A stretch of DNA of 64,000 nt from Bacteroidales bacterium (lineage in GTDB: Bacteria; Bacteroidota; Bacteroidia; Bacteroidales; UBA932), in the NCBI GenBank assembly GCA_017454335.1, contig JAFTDE010000027.1, forward strand, positions 35,621 through 99,620. The letters are read 5' to 3'. Of the stretch, positions 1 to 7,168 are shown in pieces. Both the position numbers and the translations under genes were made by a program. Position 1 is the stretch's first letter. Each line of letters starts with the position of its first letter. The notes beneath the pieces were generated by a model. That model ran no database searches, was not told the origin of the DNA, and saw nothing but the letters and a program-made list of their open reading frames with translations.

Positions 1-1567
1 CCTTGTCGGCCTCCTCGTTGGCCTTGGCCTCGTCACGCATGCGCTGGATCTCGGCGTCGGAGAGGCCGCTGCTGGCCTCGATGCGGATGTGCTGCTCCTT
101 GCCCGTGGACTTGTCCTTGGCGGAAACGCTCAGGATACCGTTCGTATCGATATCGAAGGACACCTCGATCTGCGGGATGCCGCGCGGTGCGGGAGCGATG
201 CCGTCCAGGTGGAAGATGCCGATCTGCTTGTTGTCCTTGGCCATCGGGCGCTCGCCCTGCAGGACGCGGATCTCGACGGAAGGCTGGTTGTCGGCAGCGG
301 TCGAGAAGACCTGGTCCTTGTGTACCGGGATGGTGGTGTTGGACTCGATCAGCTTGGTCATCACACCGCCCAGGGTCTCGATGCCGAGGGACAGCGGGGT
401 GACATCCAGCAGCAGGACGTCCTTGACGTCACCGGCCAGCACACCGCCCTGGATGGAGGCGCCGATCGCGACCACCTCGTCAGGGTTCACGCTCTTGTTG
501 GGCTCTTTGCCGAAGAACTCCTTGACCAGCTGCTGGACCTTGGGGATACGGGTAGAACCGCCCACCAGCAGGACTTCGTCGATTTGCGACGCGCTCAGCT
601 TGGCATCTTCGAGCGCCTTGCGGCAAGGCTCGATGCTGCGGCGGAACAGGTCGTCGCACAGCCCCTCGAACTTGGCCCGGGTCAGGGTCTTCACAAGGTG
701 CTTGGGCATGCCGTCGACCGCCGTGATGTACGGCAGGTTGATTTCGGTGGACGTCTGGTTGGAGAGCTCGATCTTGGCCTTCTCGGCAGCCTCCTTGAGG
801 CGCTGCAGGGCCATCGGGTCCTTCTTCAGGTCCATGCCGCCGTTCTCGGAGGCGAACTCGGAGGCCAGCCAGTCGATGATGACCTGGTCGAAATCGTCGC
901 CGCCCAGGTGGGTGTCACCGTTGGTGGACTTGACTTCGAACACGCCGTCGCCGAGTTCCAGGATGGAGATATCAAAGGTACCGCCGCCCAGGTCATAGAC
1001 CGCGACCTTCATGTTCTTGTTCTTCTTGTCCAGACCGTATGCAAGCGCCGCCGCAGTCGGCTCGTTGATGATACGCTTGACATCCAGGCCAGCGATCTTG
1101 CCGGCCTCCTTGGTGGCCTGGCGCTGGCTGTCGGAGAAATAGGCCGGAACGGTGATGACCGCCTCGGTGACAGGCTGGCGGAGATAGTCTTCCGCCGTCT
1201 TTTTCATCTTCTGGAGGATGATGGCCGAGATCTCCTGCGGGGAGTAGAGTTTGCCGTTGATGTCCACACGCGGGGTGTTGTTCTCGCCGCGGGCGACCTT
1301 GTACGGGACGCGGGCGACCTCACGGTTCACCTGGTCGTAGGTCTCTCCCATGAAGCGCTTGATGGAGAATACGGTGTTGTTCGGGTTGGTGATGGCCTGA
1401 CGCTTAGCCGGGCTGCCCACCTTGCGCTCTCCGCTGTCGGTGAAAGCCACGACGGACGGCGTGGTGCGCGCGCCCTCGTCATTGATGATAACGGTCGGCT
1501 GGTTGCCTTCCATGACTGCGACACAGGAATTCGTAGTGCCGAGGTCGATTCCGATGATTTTTCCCAT
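1..1567 (-). CDS. dnaK: Molecular chaperone DnaK (Hsp70), C-terminus cut by the window edge
   Basis: ATP-dependent Hsp70 chaperone that binds exposed hydrophobic stretches of unfolded cytoplasmic proteins with DnaJ and GrpE. The visible 522 codons begin with the phosphate-1 motif GIDLGTTNS near residue 5. They continue through the phosphate-2 motif (DLGGGTFD) and the adenosine motif (GGSTRIP), and then through most of the substrate-binding beta domain. The full protein is usually about 640 residues, so roughly the last 120 (the lid) lie outside the window. The ATG at 1567 gives the canonical N-terminus [10 protein letters not shown]. No TAnnTTTG element is visible upstream; the 5' region holds only a small 6-bp hairpin (1601-1618). 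Identification is certain; regulation cannot be read from here. Confidence 0.98.
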   Translation of the reverse strand, partial: MGKIIGIDLGTTNSCVAVMEGNQPTVIINDEGARTTPSVVAFTDSGERKVGSPAKRQAITNPNNTVFSIKRFMGETYDQVNREVARVPYKVARGENNTPRVDINGKLYSPQEISAIILQKMKKTAEDYLRQPVTEAVITVPAYFSDSQRQATKEAGKIAGLDVKRIINEPTAAALAYGLDKKNKNMKVAVYDLGGGTFDISILELGDGVFEVKSTNGDTHLGGDDFDQVIIDWLASEFASENGGMDLKKDPMALQRLKEAAEKAKIELSNQTSTEINLPYITAVDGMPKHLVKTLTRAKFEGLCDDLFRRSIEPCRKALEDAKLSASQIDEVLLVGGSTRIPKVQQLVKEFFGKEPNKSVNPDEVVAIGASIQGGVLAGDVKDVLLLDVTPLSLGIETLGGVMTKLIESNTTIPVHKDQVFSTAADNQPSVEIRVLQGERPMAKDNKQIGIFHLDGIAPAPRGIPQIEVSFDIDTNGILSVSAKDKSTGKEQHIRIEASSGLSDAEIQRMRDEAKANEEADK

Positions 1568-1667
1568 AATATCTGTCTTTTAACTATTCAACTTCTGTCA
1601 CCCGCCAGCTCCGGCGGGCCGGGAATGGTAGCATCAAATCCTTTGCCACCTCCCGATTCCTGACAAA

Positions 1668-2411
1668 ATGTCACAAAATCACTATCTTTGTACCGTGGAA
1701 TACAGACAGCTCAGCCAAGCGGAATTCGCCGACCTGCAGGCGCGGATCCTGTACGAAGACAACCACCTGATGGTTGTCAACAAGCGCGTGGGCGAAATCG
1801 TCCAGGGCGACAAGACCGGGGACGAATGCCTCTCCGACACCTACAAGGCCTTCATCGCCCAGCGGGACGGCAAGCCCGGCAAAGTCTTCATGGGTGTCCC
1901 CCACCGGTTGGACCGGCCCGTGAGCGGCATCTGCATCCTGGCCAAAACCTCCAAGGCGCTGGAGCGGCTGGCCGCGATGTTCCGGAACGGGTCCGTGCAC
2001 AAGACCTACTGGGCCCTGTGCTGCAACGCCCCCGCCGAGCGCGAAGCACAGCTGGAGGATTATCTGGTCCGCAACGAGAAACAGAACAAGAGCTATGTCA
2101 CCACGTCCCGCAACCCAGACGCCAAACTGGCGCGGCTGGTGTACCGGCACCTCTCCGATACGGAGCGCTATCACCTGCTGGAAGTCGAGCTGCTGACCGG
2201 CCGGCACCACCAGATCCGCTGCCAGCTTGCACACATCGGCTGTCCCATCAAGGGCGATCTGAAATACGGTGCGCCGCGCTCCAACCCGGACGGCGGCATC
2301 TGCCTGCACGCCCGCAGGGTGCGCTTCATCCACCCCGTCCGCCAGAGCGAAATGGACATTACGGCTCCTGTTCCTTCCGGCTGGAAAGGGATTCCAGTAC
2401 CCGGGTCTTGA
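1668..2411 (+). CDS. RluA-family pseudouridine synthase
   Basis: Isomerises uridine to pseudouridine in rRNA or tRNA. The catalytic signature PHRLDRPVSG lies near residues 78-87, with the catalytic Asp at about 82 in HRLD. The C-terminal substrate motif TGRHHQIRCQ is also present. There is no S4 domain, so it belongs to the short RluA/RluC/TruC-like group of about 240 residues; the exact target base cannot be read from the sequence. The start is uncertain. The longest ORF begins at ATG 1668, but a promoter-like TATCTTTG at 1683-1690 makes the in-frame GTG at 1695 a serious alternative. The 3' end overlaps the convergent AraC-type gene by 53 bases. Confidence 0.9.
   Translation: MSQNHYLCTVEYRQLSQAEFADLQARILYEDNHLMVVNKRVGEIVQGDKTGDECLSDTYKAFIAQRDGKPGKVFMGVPHRLDRPVSGICILAKTSKALERLAAMFRNGSVHKTYWALCCNAPAEREAQLEDYLVRNEKQNKSYVTTSRNPDAKLARLVYRHLSDTERYHLLEVELLTGRHHQIRCQLAHIGCPIKGDLKYGAPRSNPDGGICLHARRVRFIHPVRQSEMDITAPVPSGWKGIPVPGS
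1683..1690 (+). promoter_or_regulatory. Bacteroidota -7 promoter element (TATCTTTG) for the pseudouridine synthase gene
   Basis: TATCTTTG is an exact TAnnTTTG match. It lies downstream of the first possible ATG (1668) and five bases before an in-frame GTG (1695). If it is the real promoter, the message begins near 1695 and translation cannot use the ATG at 1668. Confidence 0.5.
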
Positions 2412-3336
2412 GACGTTGCATGAACTCGCCGGGTGTTTCCTGCATGTTGACCTTGAACGCGACCCCGAACGTGACGGGGTTGTGGAATCCGCACATCGAA
2501 GCCACCTCGAACACACGCAGCCGCGGATCACGCTCCATCAGTTTCACCGCGTATTTCACCCGGTAGTAATTGATGAACTGGCGGAAATTGCGGCCCGAGC
2601 AGTAATTGATGGCTTTGGACAGGTAAACCTTGTTGGAGAAGACACCGCCGGCCAGGTCCACGAGCGAGAAGCCCTCGTCCAGGAAAGGCCGCTTTTCTTC
2701 GAGATAGCGGACAGCCTTGTTGTACAACGCCGCCAGGCGTGTCCCGTCCGCATTTTCATCCGGAGGAGGCGTCCGCAGGTTCCCCCGGACCATCGCTTCC
2801 AGCGAGCGGAGGGCTTTCCGGCGCAGGAAGAAGAGATTGCCCGACCGTGCACGGTACAGCAGGAAGACATAGATGGCGCTGGTCAGGGCTCCGGCCAGCC
2901 AGGTAAGCCAGCCGGGCCGGGCCAGCAGGTCCAGCCCCGTCAGGCAGACCAGCCAGGTGACGACGTAGAAGAAACGGGCATAATCCTCCACCTGGTACCA
3001 GGGCGCTTTCCCGCCGAACAGGACCCGCAGGCGGCGGAAGCGTCTCAGCGTCCGGTATGTGAGGTAGCCGAACAGCAGCATGTCCGCTATGAACAGGAAC
3101 AGATCATCATTCGAAACGAGCAGGTCAGCCAGGAGTGTTACCATCACGGCGGCCAGGGACCAGAACAAAGAGGGACCCGGCTGTTCGTAACTCAAGGGAT
3201 AGCACAGGATGACCGTCACCGCAGCAACAGCTCCTGTCAACAATGAACGGTCACCGAACTCGGCGGCCGCCAGGACCAGGAAGCTCACCAGAGAAATGAT
3301 CCGGATGAGCTTGTGATAAGACAGAATCTTTTTCAA
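2359..3336 (-). CDS. Membrane-embedded AraC-family transcriptional regulator
   Basis: 325 residues. The N-terminal two fifths hold about six hydrophobic segments (roughly residues 10-165), followed by a charged linker and an AraC-type double helix-turn-helix over about the last 100 residues. The HTH region carries the family pattern of a first helix pair (SLVDLAGGVFSNKVYLSKAI) and the recognisable FxxxxYRVKYAVKLM...FEVASMCGFHN segment. The start is TTG, the only in-frame option before the first membrane helix, and it sits 23 bases downstream of a TATCTTTG element at 3360-3367. It is codirectional with, and 110 bases beyond, the repeat-lipoprotein operon, and a 44-base element in its upstream region is shared with that operon. 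A role as regulator of the operon is inference. The layout (membrane input domain plus AraC HTH) resembles one-component sensors common in Bacteroidota. Confidence 0.88.
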   Translation of the reverse strand: MKKILSYHKLIRIISLVSFLVLAAAEFGDRSLLTGAVAAVTVILCYPLSYEQPGPSLFWSLAAVMVTLLADLLVSNDDLFLFIADMLLFGYLTYRTLRRFRRLRVLFGGKAPWYQVEDYARFFYVVTWLVCLTGLDLLARPGWLTWLAGALTSAIYVFLLYRARSGNLFFLRRKALRSLEAMVRGNLRTPPPDENADGTRLAALYNKAVRYLEEKRPFLDEGFSLVDLAGGVFSNKVYLSKAINYCSGRNFRQFINYYRVKYAVKLMERDPRLRVFEVASMCGFHNPVTFGVAFKVNMQETPGEFMQRLKTRVLESLSSRKEQEP

Positions 3337-3359
3337 AGCATGGGTTCATTTCTTGTCGG

Positions 3360-3367
3360 CAAAGATA
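3360..3367 (-). promoter_or_regulatory. -7 promoter element (TATCTTTG) of the AraC-type regulator gene
   Basis: Exact TAnnTTTG match on the minus strand, 23 bases before the TTG start at 3336. It supports that non-ATG start. Confidence 0.6.
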
Positions 3368-3397
3368 AGAAAGACCCATCAAGAACAAAAGAATAGC

Positions 3398-3441
3398 AAA
3401 AAACTTACTGTCAGTTTTTTATCTTTTTTATTCCTTTTTAC
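3398..3441. repeat. 44-base direct repeat, copy 1 (upstream of the AraC-type gene)
   Basis: Aligned without gaps to 10363-10406, this copy matches at 38 of 44 positions. It contains the shared core CTGTCAG and TTTATCTT. It lies about 30 bases upstream of the regulator's -7 element. An operator or other shared upstream control element is likely; a duplicated 3' segment is the alternative. Confidence 0.6.
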
Positions 3442-3446
3442 TTTTT

Positions 3447-4724
3447 TTAGCTTCCCAAACTTTCCACGACGGAATTGATGGCGGCCACGATCGAGCCGTA
3501 GTCGGGCAGTCCCTGGATGGCAGAGAGGATGGTCGAAAGGACCGCCGACATATCCACCTTCACGTTTGTCGAAAGGGTGCCGAAGGCCGTCGACACGTTG
3601 TCGAGGGCCGCCGAGAGTCCGGCATCCACACCGCCCAGTTGTGTCTTCATGGCACCGAGCGCCGTCTGGACCATCCCCAGGGCCGACTTATCACTGACGA
3701 AACCGCTGCCCAGGGCCGACTGGATGGTCGCAAGCTTGGTTTCCAGGGTGGTCGCAGGACTCGCCACGGCCGTCTCGAGGGCCGCCAGTTTCGTGCTCAA
3801 CGTACCATCCAGTGTGGAAATCGCCAGCTGGACCAATTCCAGTTCGTCTTTCAAATGACTCTCATCCGTTGAGATAACGGCCAAAGCCGCCTCGATCAAC
3901 GCCAGTTTCGTCTCCAGCCCGGAGGTCTGGCTGGTAACGGCTGACTGGACGGCATCCAGTTTCGTCGCCAGTGTGCCGTTCAGTGCTGAGACGGCCGTTT
4001 GCAGCAGTTTCAACTTATTCTGGCTGTTGGTAAAACCACCGGAGACGGCGGCTTCTACCAACGCCAGCTTGGTCGACAGGGCCGTCTTCTGGCTGCCCAT
4101 GACCGTCTCGACGGCCGCCAGTTTCGTCGCCAGCGAGCCTCCCAGCGAGGATAAGGCCGCAGCGGCCAGCGACTGTGCCGCAGCACTGTCGGCAAAACCA
4201 TTACCGACAAGCACTTCGATCAGGCCCAGCTTGGTCTCCAGGCCCGAGGTCCCAGCCTTCACCGCAGCTTCGAGGGCTGCCAGCTTTTCATCCTGCGTGC
4301 CGTCCAGCGAAGCAAGTGCCTGCTGCAACAACGCCTGTCGTGCCTGGTCATCGGCGAAACCACTTTCAACGGCAGCGTCGATCAGGCCCAGTTTCGTTTC
4401 CAGACTCGTCGTCTCTGCCTTCATGACCACCTCGACGGCCGCCAGTTTCTCATCCAGCGTACCGCCCAATGCCGCCACGGCCTGCCGGATCTGTTCGACC
4501 GCCGACTGGTTGTCGGCCAGCCCCTGGCGCATCAGCGACTCGATGCGCGCCATCTGTTCGGACAGCAAGCGACTCGACTGCTCGATCGTCGAAAGGACTT
4601 CGCTGTAATCCGTTTCCAGCGTTATGCGAAGATCATCCTGCCCGTTCTCGCAGCCACACGGGACCAGCAGGACCATGCCGGTAAGCAAGAGGGCGGATAT
4701 GTTTGTCTTTTTCATGTCTTTCAT
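3447..4724 (-). CDS. Coiled-coil repeat lipoprotein, stalk-only paralogue (54-residue repeats)
   Basis: 425 residues, last gene of the four-gene operon. The signal peptide ends in a lipobox (VPCGC, Cys at 25). Nearly all of the mature protein is a tandem array of about five 54-residue units, each with the pattern L-x-x-KLAxxExAV...LxTKLALIEAAVxxGF...L-x-G. A degenerate N-terminal unit (GLADNQ) precedes them. The regular Leu/Ile/Val spacing predicts long amphipathic helices, probably a fibrous or coiled-coil stalk. It ends at the point where its two larger paralogues switch to their C-terminal globular region, so it is a stalk without a head. No enzymatic motif is visible. The gene lies 7 bases after its upstream neighbour. 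Location in the outer membrane is inferred from the lipobox and the barrel gene in the operon. Function unknown. Confidence 0.85.
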   Translation of the reverse strand: MKDMKKTNISALLLTGMVLLVPCGCENGQDDLRITLETDYSEVLSTIEQSSRLLSEQMARIESLMRQGLADNQSAVEQIRQAVAALGGTLDEKLAAVEVVMKAETTSLETKLGLIDAAVESGFADDQARQALLQQALASLDGTQDEKLAALEAAVKAGTSGLETKLGLIEVLVGNGFADSAAAQSLAAAALSSLGGSLATKLAAVETVMGSQKTALSTKLALVEAAVSGGFTNSQNKLKLLQTAVSALNGTLATKLDAVQSAVTSQTSGLETKLALIEAALAVISTDESHLKDELELVQLAISTLDGTLSTKLAALETAVASPATTLETKLATIQSALGSGFVSDKSALGMVQTALGAMKTQLGGVDAGLSAALDNVSTAFGTLSTNVKVDMSAVLSTILSAIQGLPDYGSIVAAINSVVESLGS

Positions 4725-4731
4725 GGGAATG

Positions 4732-7164
4732 TCAGTTCACAATCGTTACTACCAAACTATACGAGAAGGATAACGCCAGTACCTTGAACTGAGGATCGGT
4801 CTCAGTGGGGAAGATCCACAGGTCGTGATGGGCTGTCAAGCCGAATTTTGTTCCGACTATAGGATCTGCCTGGAACTTCACTGCCAATTTCAGCGTCTCC
4901 GGCAGCAGCTGGGCCGACATCTTAAAATAAGGGCCGTCAAGGTCTCCATATTGTTCCTGCAGAATAAAACGGCCGTCCAGCCAGGATCTCGACAAGCCCA
5001 GTTTAGAGAGCAGGCTTCTGATATCGACGACCGCAGTATTGTCGTCCTGGATCTCGTCAACCCTGACAATGGCACTTTCAGGGAACCACCAGGCATTGTA
5101 CCATCCGATCTTGAAATTATGGATTGTATCCTTGACATGCCAGCGGTCCGTCAGGACCAGCTTGCCCAGCACGGACTCATTCTTGACACCGGAGGAATCC
5201 TTGAAATTATGCCAGAGTCTCCAGCCGCCGCGGTCGGACGGATCCTTGTCGGGCCAGAACTGGGTATAGGTGATACCCGCCGTATCAGGTATGAAAACAA
5301 TCATCCTTTTCTCCGTGTCCAACTGGATGAACTCCGGTGCGATGGAATCGTTTACCGGAATGAATTGCACCGAATCAATGAACGCTGCCGTATAAGTGCG
5401 GGTATCCGACTCGTCTTGCGTCTCGAATACCCCGCTGTCGAGCGAATAGTAGATATTGTTGATACTGCCGTGTCTTTTGAACGTGAACGTGGCTGCGGGA
5501 TAGGTCCAGTACTTGAGACCCTTAAGGGCTTTCGGTATCATCACGAGATCAAAAGATTCCGTCGTGGCAAATTTCGGGTTCTCCGTCTTTCCATAGGCTA
5601 CCGAAAGAGACACGGTAGATTCATCCCACACGACATCAGGGGACAGGCAGGTTACTATGGCAACATACTGCCCTGCGACAGAAGGATCGGCCACCACTGC
5701 CGTGACGTAATAGGAGACCGGCGATTCACCGGCCGTTGTACTCGTGCCCCAGGTCGGGAAGAACTGCTTCTTCGAAAGAATGTCCAGCTTCAGCCTTGAT
5801 GCACTGATGACCGAATCCGCCGGCTCGACCTGGAATACAACGCGCCATTCACCGCCGGCCGCCGTCGTGAGCGTCTTGTCCCCCACATACTTCAACCGGA
5901 ACGGGATGATCGCATCTCTCAGCTCGGCGAGCGTATTCTGGATGGCGGCCAGGATCGCGCCGTAGTCAGGCAGTCCCTGAATAGCGGAGAGGATATCCGA
6001 AAGGGCCATATCCACGTTTATGTTTGTCGACAGGGTGCTGAAAGCCGTCGACACATCATCGATGGCGTCCGAGAGACCGTCATCCACATTGTCCAATTGT
6101 GTCTTCAGGGCACCGAGTGCCGTCTGGACCAGGCCAAGGGCAGTACTCTCGTCAGTAAATCCGCTGGAGAGGGCCGTTTCGATGAGGGCCAGTTTGGACG
6201 AGAAACCCGTCGTCTGGCTGTTGACCGCCGCTTCGATGGTTGTCAGTTTCGTATCCAGCGTTCCACTCAGGGAAGAAAGCGCCGTCTTTACCAGGCCAAG
6301 CCCCAGATTCTCCATTTGATCCCCCAGGTTCTCCACCGCTGTTTCAATGAGGGCCAGCTTTGTTTCCAGGCTCGTCGTCTGGCTGGCGACAGCCGCTTCG
6401 ATGGCCGCCAGCTTCGTCCCGATCGGTCCGTTCAACGAAGAGACCGCCGTCTTGATCAGGGCCTGCTGGGCCGACGCTTCCGCAAAACCTCCCTTAACGG
6501 CCGTTTCTATCAAGGACATTTTGGCCGAAAGTGCCGTTGTCGTATCGCTGACGGCGGTATTGATGGCCGTCAGTTTCTCTTCCTTGGTACCCTTGAACGA
6601 ATCGATCGCTTTCGCGATCAGCGCCTGTGCGGCGGCGCTGTCGGCGAAGCCCCCCTGGATCGCAGCTTCAATCAGGTTGAGTTTGGTCGCAAAGTCCATT
6701 TCCTGCACCTTCACGGCCGCTTCAACCGCCGCGAGTTTCTCATCGAGCGTCCCGGACAGCGAAGCAAGGGCCTGCTGCAGCAGGGTCAACTGCGCCTGGA
6801 TGTCGGCAAAGCCGTTGGTCACGGCAGCCTCGATCAGCGCAAGTTTCGTTTCCAGACCCGTGGTCTGCGATTGGACCGCCGCCGAGATGGCATCCAGTTT
6901 CTCTTCCAGCGTGCCGCCCAAAGAGGCGACGGCCTGCCGGATCATCTTGATCGCCGTCTGGTTGTCGGCCAGCCCGTCGCGTTGCGACGCTTCGATCAGC
7001 GCCAACTTTTCAGAGAGCGGCTGGTTCGACTGGCTGATGGCTTCGAGAACGCCCTGATATTCCGACTGCAACGCGATCGTGATCGGAGAAACGTCGTTTT
7101 CACAAGCAGCCAGCACCAGGGATGCCGCCCAGACAAGGATCCATCTGTTTCGCATGTGTTTCAT
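4732..7164 (-). CDS. Coiled-coil repeat lipoprotein with C-terminal globular region (paralogue 2)
   Basis: 810 residues. Lipoprotein signal with lipobox VLAAC (Cys 21). Residues from about 30 to 410 form a degenerate N-terminal unit plus five to six 54-residue repeats of the pattern TKLALIEAAVxxGFAD...SLxGT. A short linker (GLPDYGAILAAI) leads into about 390 residues rich in beta-type sequence and aromatics, with no recognised catalytic motif. That C-terminal region is related to that of the 822-residue neighbour, for example KQFFP near its start, VWDEST, and the YYxLDS and DTRTYTA segments. It is absent from the 425-residue neighbour. The start ATG lies 4 bases after the preceding gene, so all are cotranscribed. 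Likely a surface or periplasmic stalk carrying a binding domain; this is inference, and no family name is claimed. Confidence 0.85.
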   Translation of the reverse strand: MKHMRNRWILVWAASLVLAACENDVSPITIALQSEYQGVLEAISQSNQPLSEKLALIEASQRDGLADNQTAIKMIRQAVASLGGTLEEKLDAISAAVQSQTTGLETKLALIEAAVTNGFADIQAQLTLLQQALASLSGTLDEKLAAVEAAVKVQEMDFATKLNLIEAAIQGGFADSAAAQALIAKAIDSFKGTKEEKLTAINTAVSDTTTALSAKMSLIETAVKGGFAEASAQQALIKTAVSSLNGPIGTKLAAIEAAVASQTTSLETKLALIETAVENLGDQMENLGLGLVKTALSSLSGTLDTKLTTIEAAVNSQTTGFSSKLALIETALSSGFTDESTALGLVQTALGALKTQLDNVDDGLSDAIDDVSTAFSTLSTNINVDMALSDILSAIQGLPDYGAILAAIQNTLAELRDAIIPFRLKYVGDKTLTTAAGGEWRVVFQVEPADSVISASRLKLDILSKKQFFPTWGTSTTAGESPVSYYVTAVVADPSVAGQYVAIVTCLSPDVVWDESTVSLSVAYGKTENPKFATTESFDLVMIPKALKGLKYWTYPAATFTFKRHGSINNIYYSLDSGVFETQDESDTRTYTAAFIDSVQFIPVNDSIAPEFIQLDTEKRMIVFIPDTAGITYTQFWPDKDPSDRGGWRLWHNFKDSSGVKNESVLGKLVLTDRWHVKDTIHNFKIGWYNAWWFPESAIVRVDEIQDDNTAVVDIRSLLSKLGLSRSWLDGRFILQEQYGDLDGPYFKMSAQLLPETLKLAVKFQADPIVGTKFGLTAHHDLWIFPTETDPQFKVLALSFSYSLVVTIVN

Positions 7165-7168
7165 GGGC

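Noticed and set aside
1601-1618. Small hairpin in the dnaK 5' region considered as a CIRCE/HrcA site
   Set aside because: Only a 6-bp CCCGCC/GGCGGG stem; it lacks the TTAGCACTC-N9-GAGTGCTAA pattern.
89-1663. 524-codon plus-strand frame opposite dnaK
   Set aside because: Antisense to an intact, certain dnaK; its translation shows only reversed codon bias.
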